Shown in pieces: positions 43,173-51,636 of a stretch of DNA of 64,000 nt. Both the position numbers and the translations under genes were made by a program. The stretch lies in contig JAQBZB010000009.1 of assembly GCA_027622275.1 (NCBI GenBank), positions 1 through 64,000 on the forward strand. Direction: 5' to 3'. Position 1 is the first letter of the stretch. The number at the start of each line of letters is the position of its first letter. This DNA comes from Planctomycetota bacterium (GTDB lineage Bacteria; Planctomycetota; Planctomycetia; Pirellulales; Pirellulaceae). The notes under the pieces were generated by a model that worked only from the letters and a program-made list of their open reading frames with translations, was not told the origin of the DNA and did no database searches.

Positions 43173-44720
43173 TCAATCCTCGTCCGCGAACTGCTCGGCG
43201 AGCATCTGCGATTTCAAGAAGAACCCGCCCCTCCACGACGACCGCTTCGTCGTCGGCGAGTCCGGCAGTGACCTCGACCATATCGCCGCCCGCGCGGCCT
43301 GTCGAGACGTCGCGGCGAACGAACTCGTCGCCTTCAAGATGCACGAAAACAAATCGCTTGTTCTCATGTTCCTGAATCGCGCTGACCGGCACGGCCAGCA
43401 CATCGGTCAGCGGTTCGCCACGCAATTCCACTTCGACGAACATGCCGGGCTTGAGCAAACGTTGCGGGTTTTCGGCAATCGCGGTCATCGGCAAGGTCCG
43501 CGTCTTGTCGTCCACCACCGATCCGGTTGAAAAGACGCGGCCCTCAAAAACTCGATCCGGATACGCGTTCACGCGAAAGCGAATCGACTCATCCATGAGA
43601 TGAGTCAGCAGCGAAATGTACTGGTCAAAAAAATGTCGACCTTGACCCAGACCGTGGATAGATCGGCGACGGTAAACAACATCGCGGTTGGATCGACTCG
43701 CTCCTCGAGGACGACATCTTTCTGGATGATCGAACCAGCAAACGGGGCGGTGATTGTGTAATGCGAGACGGTCTCGCCACCACTGCCTATGGTCTCGGCG
43801 AGACCCACCGTGTCGCTGACGCCGAGAATTCGCAGATTCAGTTCGCTCACCGACTCGGCTGTCTAGGCCTTCTGCAACTCGTGCTCGGCGGCGAGTCGGC
43901 TGTGGCTCGATGTGAACTTGATTTGCTCCAATAACGCCAGCATCGTCGCTTGGTCTGCTTCCAACGCCGCCTGGGCGGTCAGCAGATCCTTGCCGGCCGT
44001 GATGCGTTGTTCCGAAAGATCGTTGAGCCGTTCATAGTCTGCCTGTGACTTGTGCAGTCGGGCGTAGGCGGAGACGAGTTGCGAGCGATAATCGCCCATG
44101 TCGCGGTCCAGAAAGGTCTCTTCAATCTGTGCGAGCGGAACGCGTTTACGCAACGATTCGATTAACGCCTGGACGTTGGTCTCGACCGTTTGTTGCCATT
44201 GATAGTCCACCTCGGCCAGACGAGTCGCCAAGCGGCTCTTGATCAGTTCGAGTTTCGCCAGACCGATTTGTTGGCTATCGATGACGACAAGCCTCTGGCC
44301 CGCGGCCACTTCCTGACCGAAATAGACCGGCACTTCGTGAACCAGTCCCTCGACTTGAGAGTAAATCTGCGGGAGGCGATCTTCATTCAGCGCCAACTTG
44401 CCCGTCACCTGCACGACTTGCGAGAGGGTCTCGCGTTGAGCCGGCTCGATGCGGAGGCCGGCGACTTTCCATTTCGCCTTTTCCAACCTGATGACGCTCG
44501 CTTCGCCTTCTTCGGCCCGTTGACCATTCTCGGTTTGTGCCGGCACGCGAGCGGAAAGCCATCGGCTACCACGCAAGGTGAAATAGGTGATCCCGCTTCC
44601 CGCGAGAGCTGCCAGCAGCACCACCGCAACCACGGTCAGCCAAAAGTATCGATGTTTCCGCACGTGCGTCACGGGCATCGGCCTGTTCGGTGCTTGTTCC
44701 CCTTCATTTGTTGTGTCCAT
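43173..44720 (-). pseudogene. czcB: CzcB-like adaptor with one nonsense and two frameshift mutations
   Basis: Three ORF pieces in order make one HlyD/CzcB protein from MDTTNEGEQAPNRPMPVTHV (TM: YFWLTVVAVVLLAALAGSGI) through ALNEDRLPQIYSQVEGLVHE and the coiled coil, to VSELNLRILGVSDTVGLAET, DESIRFRVNAYPDRVFEGRV and EGGFFLKSQMLAEQFADED. The lesions are a TAG at 43863-43865 in frame after HELQKA, an extra T in the run at about 43627-43634 (VDIF to LTSTFRC), and an extra base in the G run at about 43230 that changes GGFFLKSQ to GRVLLEIA. Each lesion is independent, so sequencing error cannot easily explain all of them; the homopolymer pair could be checked first. Confidence 0.88.
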
Positions 44721-45004
44721 TTCGCGCCCGCATCCTGATGCAACCCACACAAGCCTTACAATCGCGACAGGCGATAGAAATTCGCCGTCGCGTCAAAGAC
44801 AGTGTGGCGAGCAAGTTTAGTTCAACGATAGCCGATGCGCCTGGCAAGAAGATGACGCGCTGATTACGGTTTCGTCATTTCGAAGTGTTGCGGTCGCCAC
44901 GCGACGCCAGCCCTCTCGGCGATTCGCGGCTCGAGCGATACAAGTCGTGCTTGCTCCAATGGCCGGCGGCACATCGCAATTCGTCAATGGTAGAAACTGC
45001 CGTC
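44721..45004. other. Gap between CzcB remnant and channel gene
   Basis: 284 bp with no gene or strong repeat seen. The adaptor's track start (44750) lies ten codons upstream of the chosen ATG; the remaining sequence is unremarkable. Confidence 0.5.
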
Positions 45005-46450
45005 TTACTTAGGCTCGGCCCCCAAGCTGTCCTTCAACAATAGCCCCTTGATCTCAACCGATGCAGCCCAAAGTTCGCCGAGTGCTTCAATGTAAGCCAA
45101 ATTCGTCTGGGAGAACGTCGTTTGCGCGGTCAGCACATCCAAATACGCGATCTCGCCTCCCTCGTATCCCTTTTTGACAAACTCGAGAGTCGTTCGGTAG
45201 TTGTCCAGAATCCCATCCGGCTTCGAGTAGTCTTCAGCCTGATTCCGGGCGTTCGCGTAGCGTTGATAAACGGTTGCCAAGCGCCGCTGTAAACTGAGTT
45301 CGATCTTGGCCACTGCATGTTCGGCAGCCACCAGATCGGATTCGGCTTCACGAATGCCGCCCTGGTTTCGGTTCAGCCACGGGATCGGCATCGAGACTTG
45401 CAAATTGCCATTGGTGCTGCCGGTTCCGTTGTCGCTTTGCATGATGGCTTGCACGTCGATATTTGGAATGGGCTCCGCGTAAGCCCGATCGATAGCCCAT
45501 CGGGCGCGCTCGATCTCCGCGACGGCGGCCGCGATCTCAGGGCTCTCGGCAAGCAGTCTTTGCAAAGACTCGTTCTGCTCGATTTGCGTCGTAATGGTTT
45601 CGATGTCACCTGTCAGCGGACGAATCGGAATGCCGGGCGAACCAAGGACGGCGGTGAGTCGCGTCCAGGCGGCCTCTTGCGAGTTTGCGGCGTTTTTGCC
45701 GAGCAGCTGGGCCATCTGCAACGCGCCGCGGCTGCGAATCACGTCGACCTGGCTGACTTCCGCCGCGTTGAACAACGCTTCAGCCGTCTTCAGTGCGTCG
45801 TCGGCGATCGCCACCAACTGTTGCGTTACTGCCATCCGGCGCTGTGCGATCAAAACGTCATAGAACCCGAGTCGCACGTCGGTCAGAACGCGTTGCTCTT
45901 GCGCAAACGCCATCTGCTCGGCTTTGAGGATCTCCTGATCGGCCACGGCGCGGTTCAGCCTCAGCTTGTGGCCGCGCACGAATTCTTGGCTGATGTAGAC
46001 GCCTTGCTGTTCCGCTTGCCCATGACTGCCGATCTGTTGACCGGAGTAGCCGAGTACCGTGTTGGGATACAGCCCGACTTGCACCCATTTGCCTTGCGCC
46101 GCATTGACGTGCGCCCGCGCTTCGATCAGCGACGGATTCGTGGCGAGGGCGATCTCTTCGAGCTGTTCCAGCGTCAACTCGCCGTCCCACGGTGCTCCGA
46201 TTTGAGGTTCAGGAGCGGGCATGAGCCCGTCCGCTGTACTGACGATGGGTTCCGGAAGTGGCGGGTCGCCGGGCTGTGCGTACGCGACGGGAAGTATTTC
46301 AGCGGCCGGTGCGGGAACGCAGGCGAGCGATGATTGTTCGGGTGCCGCACGAACGCCAAGACTGAACAGCGTCGCGCGCTCCGGCCGCGGCAGCCTGCAC
46401 CCGACGAACAGGCAGACGCAGAGCACAGTCGTGATGCGGGCAAGTGTCAT
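45005..46450 (-). CDS. czcC: TolC/CzcC-type outer-membrane channel
   Basis: 481 residues, lipoprotein signal with LFVGC. Two OEP repeats: DGELTLEQLEEIALATNPSL, GWVQVGL-type WVQVGLYPNTVLGYSGQQIG, the long helical arms (QRVLTDVRLGFYDVLIAQRR, QVDVIRSRGALQMAQLLGKN) and the second repeat (QSDNGTGSTNGNLQVSMPIP, RRLATVYQRYANARN). This intact copy defines what is missing from the broken paralogue at 22373-23393. It is the first gene of the Czc operon. Confidence 0.92.
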   Translation of the reverse strand: MTLARITTVLCVCLFVGCRLPRPERATLFSLGVRAAPEQSSLACVPAPAAEILPVAYAQPGDPPLPEPIVSTADGLMPAPEPQIGAPWDGELTLEQLEEIALATNPSLIEARAHVNAAQGKWVQVGLYPNTVLGYSGQQIGSHGQAEQQGVYISQEFVRGHKLRLNRAVADQEILKAEQMAFAQEQRVLTDVRLGFYDVLIAQRRMAVTQQLVAIADDALKTAEALFNAAEVSQVDVIRSRGALQMAQLLGKNAANSQEAAWTRLTAVLGSPGIPIRPLTGDIETITTQIEQNESLQRLLAESPEIAAAVAEIERARWAIDRAYAEPIPNIDVQAIMQSDNGTGSTNGNLQVSMPIPWLNRNQGGIREAESDLVAAEHAVAKIELSLQRRLATVYQRYANARNQAEDYSKPDGILDNYRTTLEFVKKGYEGGEIAYLDVLTAQTTFSQTNLAYIEALGELWAASVEIKGLLLKDSLGAEPK

Positions 46451-46779
46451 GAATGATTATTTTCCATCGCACTCCGAACCGTGCATTGATGATTTCCCGT
46501 AGTGGTGGCTTCCAGCCGCCACTGGACAACGACGGCTGGCAGCCGCCACCACGAAAACCGGGAAGTACGGATGATGAAGTGCGACAGCAGCGAGACGGAT
46601 ATGAGGAAGGGTGGGACAACTCGCCACCAAGCTGCTGGCGGCGAGTCTGGGTTCATCCCTATATCCGTTATCGTCGTCAAAGTTGTAGAGCTTGAACCAA
46701 TCGTGACAGTCGAAGCGGGAGCAGTTATAGTCAGTTTGAGATCACCGCCGAAACAGCTGCCCCGCATGCGGAGTGCCCC
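46451..46779. other. 329 bp divergent gap
   Basis: The region lies between the channel gene (minus) and the molybdoenzyme (plus), so promoters in both directions are expected. A REP-like hairpin is listed separately; the two overlapping ORFs in the track are not supported by homology. Confidence 0.5.
46499..46552. repeat. REP-like hairpin upstream of the channel gene
   Basis: GTAGTGGTGGCTTCCAGCCG pairs with CGGCTGGCAGCCGCCACCAC (with a small bulge) around a 14-bp loop. It is one of several GC-rich intergenic palindromes in the window. Confidence 0.7.
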
Positions 46780-47946
46780 ATGTTCGATCGACGTGTCCTG
46801 CTGAAGCAGGCTAGCCTGTTCGCTCCCTTCTGGTTAGCGGGGCGCAGCGCCTTTGCGGCGCCCGACCCAAAAACGGGACTGATCGTTCATACGCTCGTGC
46901 CACACAACGCCGAGCCGCCGCTCGGCTCCTTGGTTCAGTCTTGGATCACGCCGAACGAACTGTTCTATGTCCGCAGCCACGCGCCCGTGCCGAAGGTCGA
47001 TGCCGACACGTTTCGGCTTTCCGTCGAAGGAATTGTCGAGCGGCCGTTCGAGATTTCACTCGCGCAGCTGCAAAGCGACTTCAAGCGGCAAGCGGTTGTC
47101 GCGACGATGACCTGTGCCGGCAATCGCCGCTCGGAGCACAGTCTGGTCAAGGAAGTTTCGGGCGTGCCGTGGGGCGCGGGAGCCATCGGAAATGCTGAAT
47201 GGGCGGGGGTGCGATTGTCGGATCTGCTGAAGAGAGCAGGAATCAAGGAAGGGGCCAAGCACGTTTGGTTCGACGGCGTCGACGAAGTCGAGCACAAAGG
47301 CGGCATGATTCCTTTCGGTGCCTCGATCCCGCTCGATAAAGCAATGAGCGATACCGAGTCGATGCCGGGCGCGCTAGTTTGTTACGAAATGAACGGCCAA
47401 CCGCTGTCGCCGGATCATGGCTTTCCGATACGAACGGTCGTGCCGGGCTATATAGGTGCTCGCAGCGTCAAATGGCTTGGCAAGATCATCGTCAGCGATC
47501 GTCCGTCGACGAATCACTACGTTGCCGGGGCTTACAAACTCGTGACGGAAGGGACGGAGGACGAATTGGCCTCGAGTCCGCCTCTCGATAACTTCGTGAT
47601 CAATTCGGTGACTTGCGTGCCCGCAGCGGGGAGCAAAGTCGTAACAGGAAAACTGGAAGTCAGCGGCTATGCATTGGCGACCGGCTTGCAGGGAGAGACG
47701 ATCGCAAAGGTCGAGCTATCGACGGATGGCGGCAAGAGCTGGACGAAAGCCCGCTTCACGAGCCAGGCCAAGCCGTACTGTTGGAGGTTGTGGAAAGCTG
47801 ACCTCGAAGTCCACGCCAGGACGTCGGAGATCATCGCCCGCGCCGTCGACTCGACCGGCGGCGTGCAGCCTGAAACGGTGGTGTGGAACCTGAAAGGCTA
47901 CATGTTCAACGCCTGGCACAAGACTTCCGTAAGAGTTAGCCCGTAG
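46780..47946 (+). CDS. Sulfite-oxidase-family molybdenum enzyme, exported
   Basis: 388 residues. The N-terminus FDRRVLLKQASLFAPFWLAG is a plausible Tat signal. The molybdopterin domain has the Mo-ligand cysteine in VATMTCAGNRRSEHS and the family stretches WGAGAIGNAEWAGVRLSDLL, DHGFPIRTVVPGYIGARSVK and WLGKI. A C-terminal dimerisation domain follows (VSGYALATGLQGETIAKVEL, KARFTSQAKPYCW). It probably oxidises sulfite or a related compound; electron acceptor and substrate are not evident. There is no adjacent cytochrome gene. Confidence 0.9.
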   Translation: MFDRRVLLKQASLFAPFWLAGRSAFAAPDPKTGLIVHTLVPHNAEPPLGSLVQSWITPNELFYVRSHAPVPKVDADTFRLSVEGIVERPFEISLAQLQSDFKRQAVVATMTCAGNRRSEHSLVKEVSGVPWGAGAIGNAEWAGVRLSDLLKRAGIKEGAKHVWFDGVDEVEHKGGMIPFGASIPLDKAMSDTESMPGALVCYEMNGQPLSPDHGFPIRTVVPGYIGARSVKWLGKIIVSDRPSTNHYVAGAYKLVTEGTEDELASSPPLDNFVINSVTCVPAAGSKVVTGKLEVSGYALATGLQGETIAKVELSTDGGKSWTKARFTSQAKPYCWRLWKADLEVHARTSEIIARAVDSTGGVQPETVVWNLKGYMFNAWHKTSVRVSP

Positions 47947-47963
47947 GCGTGGACAGAGAAAAG

Positions 47964-48045
47964 TAGGCCGGACCAAGGCTTTGCGCAGTTCCGGCATCCA
48001 CACCAATTCAACTGCCGGAACCACGCAGAGCCTCGTTCCGGCCTA
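47964..48045. repeat. REP-like inverted repeat behind the molybdoenzyme
   Basis: TAGGCCGGACCAAGGCTTTG then CGCAGTTCCGGCA pairs imperfectly with TGCCGGAACCACGCAGAGCC then TCGTTCCGGCCTA. It lies between two convergent genes and could help end transcription. Confidence 0.75.
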
Positions 48046-48050
48046 ATCGG

Positions 48051-48257
48051 CTACGATTTGCGAGTAACGATATGAATGACAATGCCGACGAATAAACCGA
48101 CGAAACCACCGACTCCCGCGGCAATCGAATGCCCGTTCGGATCGCCAGAGCCACGGAAATACGGTGCCAGCACAATCGAGCCAATCACGGCACCAAGAAA
48201 CGCGGGAAGCAGATACTCGCGAATGCGAAACGGCGGTGCGTTGGTTTTGCAGGTGAT
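48051..48257 (-). CDS. Small two-TM membrane protein without a clear start
   Basis: Not in the ORF track because it lacks an ATG. The frame that ends at 48051 reads ITCKTNAPPFRIREYLLPAF then LGAVIGSIVLAPYFRGSGDP, HSIAAGVGGFVGLFVGIVIH and IVTRKS. Two glycine-rich membrane segments make this a real protein or the remnant of one. An in-frame TGA lies directly upstream at 48258-48260, and the ATG of the overlapping frame (MNHLQNQ) suggests a one-base frameshift near the start. No family is recognised. Confidence 0.55.
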   Translation of the reverse strand: MTCKTNAPPFRIREYLLPAFLGAVIGSIVLAPYFRGSGDPNGHSIAAGVGGFVGLFVGIVIHIVTRKS

Positions 48258-48485
48258 TCATTTGTGCCGGAATCGGTCTTGGGCGAGGCGTATGGATTGG
48301 AATCATTCATCAGCGATCTCGGGTGAGTTCGATCACCCAACGGTTGGCACGGCCGTCACCGCGCTCATCGAAGGCTACCAACGTCGAGCAAGAGTTGATT
48401 GTCCAACGACACGAGCGTTGAAGCAAGAGCGAAGGTGTGGCCGAAGGCCCCAGCGGGCATGCATTGTTGGGCCGGCCGCCAGAGA
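48258..48485. other. Gap with nothing recognised
   Basis: Between the small membrane protein and the leucine-rich protein gene end, about 230 bp show no supported gene or strong repeat. Confidence 0.4.
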
Positions 48486-49154
48486 TCACGGTATAATTTT
48501 GCAGTTTGGAAGAGCCTGTCGTAACTCTTGCACCTGTTCATCGCTTACCCGTGTATAGACGAGGCTAAGCGAGCCGAGGTTTTTCAACCCTGCCAGCGGC
48601 GATAGATCGTTCACCAGTGTTTCGTTGAGGCGAAGCTCTTTGAGGTTCTTCAACTTCGCCAGGGGCGATAGATCGGTCACTGGTGTTCTGCGGAGGTCAA
48701 GATCGCTGAGGTTCTCCAAAGCCGCCAATGGTGATAGGTCGGTTACTAATGTGCCATCGAGATGAAGCGATTCGAGATTCTTCAATTCCGCCAGGGGCGA
48801 TAGATCGGTCACTGATGTATAGCTAAGCCGAAGCGATTCTAGCTTCTTCAGCTCCGCCAAAGTCGAGAGATCACTCACTTGTGTATTTTTGAGGTGGACG
48901 TAATACACCCGCCCCCCAAACAACCGATACTTCAAAACACTGAACAGACCAGATTCTCCACTTCTGGAAACATAAACCCCCTGCGCCGCACTGACCCAAG
49001 CAATCGCCTTTTTCTCTTTCCGTACTTGCTCCAACTCCCAGCCAACCCAGCCGAGAACAGCACCCAGGACTGTAAACACGATCAATAGCGTCCGAAGGCT
49101 GAATCGAAGCCAGCGACGACGTGTATTGGCGGGTGTTTCGTTGAGCGTGGCCAT
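48486..49154 (-). CDS. Membrane-anchored short leucine-rich-repeat protein
   Basis: 222 residues. An N-terminal TM (FSLRTLLIVFTVLGAVLGWV) precedes five to six LRRs of about 23 residues. Repeat units read TLAELKKLESLRLSYTSVTD, LSPLAELKNLESLHLDGTLV, LSPLAALENLSDLDLRRTPV and LSPLAKLKNLKELRLNETLV. The TDLSPLA-type repeats are very common in planctomycete proteins. Likely a protein-binding surface exposed to the periplasm; no partner is evident. Confidence 0.85.
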   Translation of the reverse strand: MATLNETPANTRRRWLRFSLRTLLIVFTVLGAVLGWVGWELEQVRKEKKAIAWVSAAQGVYVSRSGESGLFSVLKYRLFGGRVYYVHLKNTQVSDLSTLAELKKLESLRLSYTSVTDLSPLAELKNLESLHLDGTLVTDLSPLAALENLSDLDLRRTPVTDLSPLAKLKNLKELRLNETLVNDLSPLAGLKNLGSLSLVYTRVSDEQVQELRQALPNCKIIP

Positions 49155-49181
49155 GGTGATTGGCTAGGAGTTTGGTCTGCC

Positions 49182-49325
49182 CAACGGGAAGATTTGCCGT
49201 CGTCGCCGTGAACGAAGCGGAAGACGTTGGAACAAGAGACGATTTTAACAACGCCGCGCACGTCGCGCCCAGAACGTAGGCGACCGCCGCATGGATGCCG
49301 CGGCTTTGCGGCAAATCTGTGTTGT
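49182..49325. repeat. 144-bp direct repeat, copy 1
   Basis: Begins CAACGGGAAGATTTGCCGTC and ends CTTTGCGGCAAATCTGTGTTGT. It matches copy 2 (49695-49838) over the same length with roughly a dozen differences. Inside is the small palindrome around GCATGGATGCCGCGGC. The two copies flank the DUF6966-like gene. Confidence 0.9.
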
Positions 49326-49354
49326 CCGCCCGTTGTGGTGTCCATTGGCAACAA

Positions 49355-49675
49355 TCAGTCACCAATCACCGCGTTTCGCTGGACGTCGTTTGCAAGCGTG
49401 TAAAGCTGGCCGCGCAAGTCATCAAGGCGATCATTGAATTCACGCCAGTTGTCGTCATTGACCGTGTGACCATTGACAGCCGCGAGTACGAGATCGTTGA
49501 AACTACCCATGCCGCCATACGCACCAAGCAAATGTTCCACGCCGGAGAAGTCGCCATTTTGGATGCGTCGGAGTGAAGTCTCCATCCATTTGGCCCAGTG
49601 AGATTCGCCAGCACTCCGCAGGAGTTGCGCGGTTTCGCGTATGCGTTCGCAGAGTTGTGTGGTCTTTGGACCCAT
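49355..49675 (-). CDS. DUF6966-like small protein
   Basis: About 106 residues from MGPKTTQLCERIRETAQLLR; the track ORF's first 33 codons come from the direct repeat. The phrases SAGESHWAKWMETSLRRIQN and LLGAYGGMGSFNDLVL match the DUF6966 layout as I remember it, with moderate certainty. Function is unknown. It is flanked by 144-bp direct repeats, which makes it look like a cassette. Confidence 0.65.
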   Translation of the reverse strand: MGPKTTQLCERIRETAQLLRSAGESHWAKWMETSLRRIQNGDFSGVEHLLGAYGGMGSFNDLVLAAVNGHTVNDDNWREFNDRLDDLRGQLYTLANDVQRNAVIGD

Positions 49676-49694
49676 GGAACAAACTTGCAGCGGA

Positions 49695-49838
49695 CAACGG
49701 GTAGACTTGCCGTCGCCGCCGTGAACGAAGCGGGCGACGTTGGAACAAGAGACGATTTTAACAACGGGACGCACGTCGCGCCCAGAACGAAGGCGACCGC
49801 GGCATGGATGCCGCGGCTTTGCGGCAAATCTGTGTTGT
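49695..49838. repeat. 144-bp direct repeat, copy 2
   Basis: Starts CAACGGGTAGACTTGCCGTC and ends GCGGCAAATCTGTGTTGT. The outer bases GCGGACAAC before this copy and GTTGTCCGC after copy 1 are mutual complements, a possible element boundary. Confidence 0.9.
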
Positions 49839-49852
49839 GCGACGTTGCGTTG

Positions 49853-50305
49853 CTATTCCGCCCACCACTTGATTGCGCCTGCAAGTTGTTCCCGTGCGTG
49901 ATCGGAAAACGGTAATTCCGAATAGGCCGCCAAAAGGTTACGAATCAGCCGTGTTTGTACGGGGTTGAGAATTGGTTTGATTTGCTCCGAGATCGTTGAG
50001 TCGGTTTCCCATTCATCGGCACCAAGAATCCACGCAATGGTTTCAGCAACAGTTAGACCGTCCGAAGTAAAGGATTCGCGTGCGATGGCAGGCAAGTAGT
50101 GGAGCAAAGCGTCGGCCGACATGCAGTCCATCGGAATGACGGCGAACAGTCGCTCGGACGACTGAAGTACAGAATTGCAATCTGTTCCGTCGAGAGTGTC
50201 TGCGACGTCGGGACAGTCGAAGCAGTCGTCGCCGGGATGAATTACGACGCAAGTAGGGCGTTCAAAAGAGAAAGCGTCGTGAATGCGAGAAACAAGGTCA
50301 TCCAT
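49853..50305 (-). CDS. Hypothetical cytosolic protein, possibly DUF6714-like
   Basis: 150 residues. It starts MDDLVSRIHDAFSFERPTCV and includes HPGDDCFDCPDVADTLDGTD and DALLHYLPAIARESFTSD, a pattern that recalls DUF6714. No signal or TM. It lies directly after direct-repeat copy 2 and might be a second cassette of the same kind. Function unknown. Confidence 0.55.
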   Translation of the reverse strand: MDDLVSRIHDAFSFERPTCVVIHPGDDCFDCPDVADTLDGTDCNSVLQSSERLFAVIPMDCMSADALLHYLPAIARESFTSDGLTVAETIAWILGADEWETDSTISEQIKPILNPVQTRLIRNLLAAYSELPFSDHAREQLAGAIKWWAE

Positions 50306-50466
50306 CGAATTAGATTGAGTCGCACAACAATGTTTCCGACGACAACTTGTCGCAATGTACGGTTAAGCTAGGCAAGCTGGCTTGCGACTTCGGTCTCTGC
50401 GGATGATTATTGGTGATTCGGGACCGCTTCGCAATCGAAACTGCCTTGGATTCTTGCGAGGTCGGC

Positions 50467-51636
50467 CTATTCGTCTTCAAGGATGATCCGCGCGGTGGCG
50501 TACATGCCGGGGCGGAGGCGGCCGGTCGGGTTGGGCAGATCGATCTCGGTGCGGAGCGTTCTGGAGGAGGGATCGAGCACCCAGGCGGTGCGTGTGACCT
50601 GACCTTCGATTTCCTCGCCGCCCAGGGCTTGGATGCGGATGAAGACGCGATTGCCGACTTTGACCAAGGGAGCTTCCAACTCGGGGATCTCGGTCACGAT
50701 GCGGACAACGTCGGCGCGGACCACGACGAACAGCGATGGCGAGCCGCTCCCTTGTGGCGGTCGGACCAGATGGCCGGTATCCACATTCCGCTGGGTCACG
50801 ACGCCGGCGAACGGCGCGCGGATCTTGGCGTAAGCGAGCATCGACTGCATGTGGTCGACGTTGGCCTGGGCGACTTCCAGGCGAGCCGTGGCCGCGGCTT
50901 CGTCGGCCCGCGCCTTGGCCACCGTGGCTTCCGCTTCACCCAGCGCTGCCTTGGCCGAATCGACTCTCGCGGCGACTTCCCGTCGGCCCGCGTCGGCGGC
51001 GCGGAACTGATTGAGCGTTTCGTCCGCCAGTTTTTGGCTGACGGACCCTTCGCCGGCGAGTTGCTGGATGCGGGTCTTCTCGGCCTCCCAGCGCTGGTAT
51101 TCGCCTTCGGCACGCATGACGCCGGCTTCCGCTTCGCGGATTTTCGCCTGGGCACTTTCAGCGGCCTTTTGGACCACGATGATCGCTTGAGCAGCTTGTT
51201 CCAACTCGGCTTCGGCCTGTGCGTGTAGCGCCTGCTTCTGCCGCAACTCCTGCTCCATTTCCGGCACCCAGATCTCGGCCAGCACATCGTTCTCCTTCAC
51301 GAGGTCGCCGATGTCGGCGATCGGTGCTTGGCTCGGCTGCCCGTCCGCGCCTTCGACCGTCCGCGATTTAAGCACGTAGCCCTCGATCTTGGCATACAAC
51401 GGTGCCTGTTCGAACGGTTCAATTCGAGCCGGTTGGGTCGTCGTCCTGGGTGGCGTCTCGGGGTCCGGCTTGGTTTCGCCGATTTGCGGCGTCGCAGCCG
51501 CCTGGGCGGGATTGGCGGAGCCTTTGCCCTGACTGTCCTTTTGAGTTGTTGCGGCAGCGTGGCCAGTGCAGCCAGCCAACGTCAGCGTCAAAGCACCGAC
51601 GGCAAGCCACATCACAGTTCCGAGATTTCGTTTCAT
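50467..51636 (-). CDS. RND periplasmic adaptor (AcrA-like), system 5
   Basis: About 389 residues from MKRNLGTVMWLAVGALTLTL, a lipoprotein signal with LTLAGC. The first lipoyl half is GDLVKENDVLAEIWVPEMEQ; the coiled coil is long and Ala/Glu-rich (about 120-220); the second half is IRAPFAGVVTQRNVDTGHLV; the C-terminus is GRLRPGMYATARIILEDE. The ATG overlaps the stop codon of the pump gene by one base, so it is translated after the pump, the reverse of the usual adaptor-first order. The track start at 51765 lies inside the pump gene. Confidence 0.9.
   Translation of the reverse strand: MKRNLGTVMWLAVGALTLTLAGCTGHAAATTQKDSQGKGSANPAQAAATPQIGETKPDPETPPRTTTQPARIEPFEQAPLYAKIEGYVLKSRTVEGADGQPSQAPIADIGDLVKENDVLAEIWVPEMEQELRQKQALHAQAEAELEQAAQAIIVVQKAAESAQAKIREAEAGVMRAEGEYQRWEAEKTRIQQLAGEGSVSQKLADETLNQFRAADAGRREVAARVDSAKAALGEAEATVAKARADEAAATARLEVAQANVDHMQSMLAYAKIRAPFAGVVTQRNVDTGHLVRPPQGSGSPSLFVVVRADVVRIVTEIPELEAPLVKVGNRVFIRIQALGGEEIEGQVTRTAWVLDPSSRTLRTEIDLPNPTGRLRPGMYATARIILEDE

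Noticed and set aside
49695-49838. Integron attC site
   Set aside because: The conserved core sites RYYYAAC and GTTRRRY were not found at the repeat ends and no integrase is present; kept only as a possibility in the findings.
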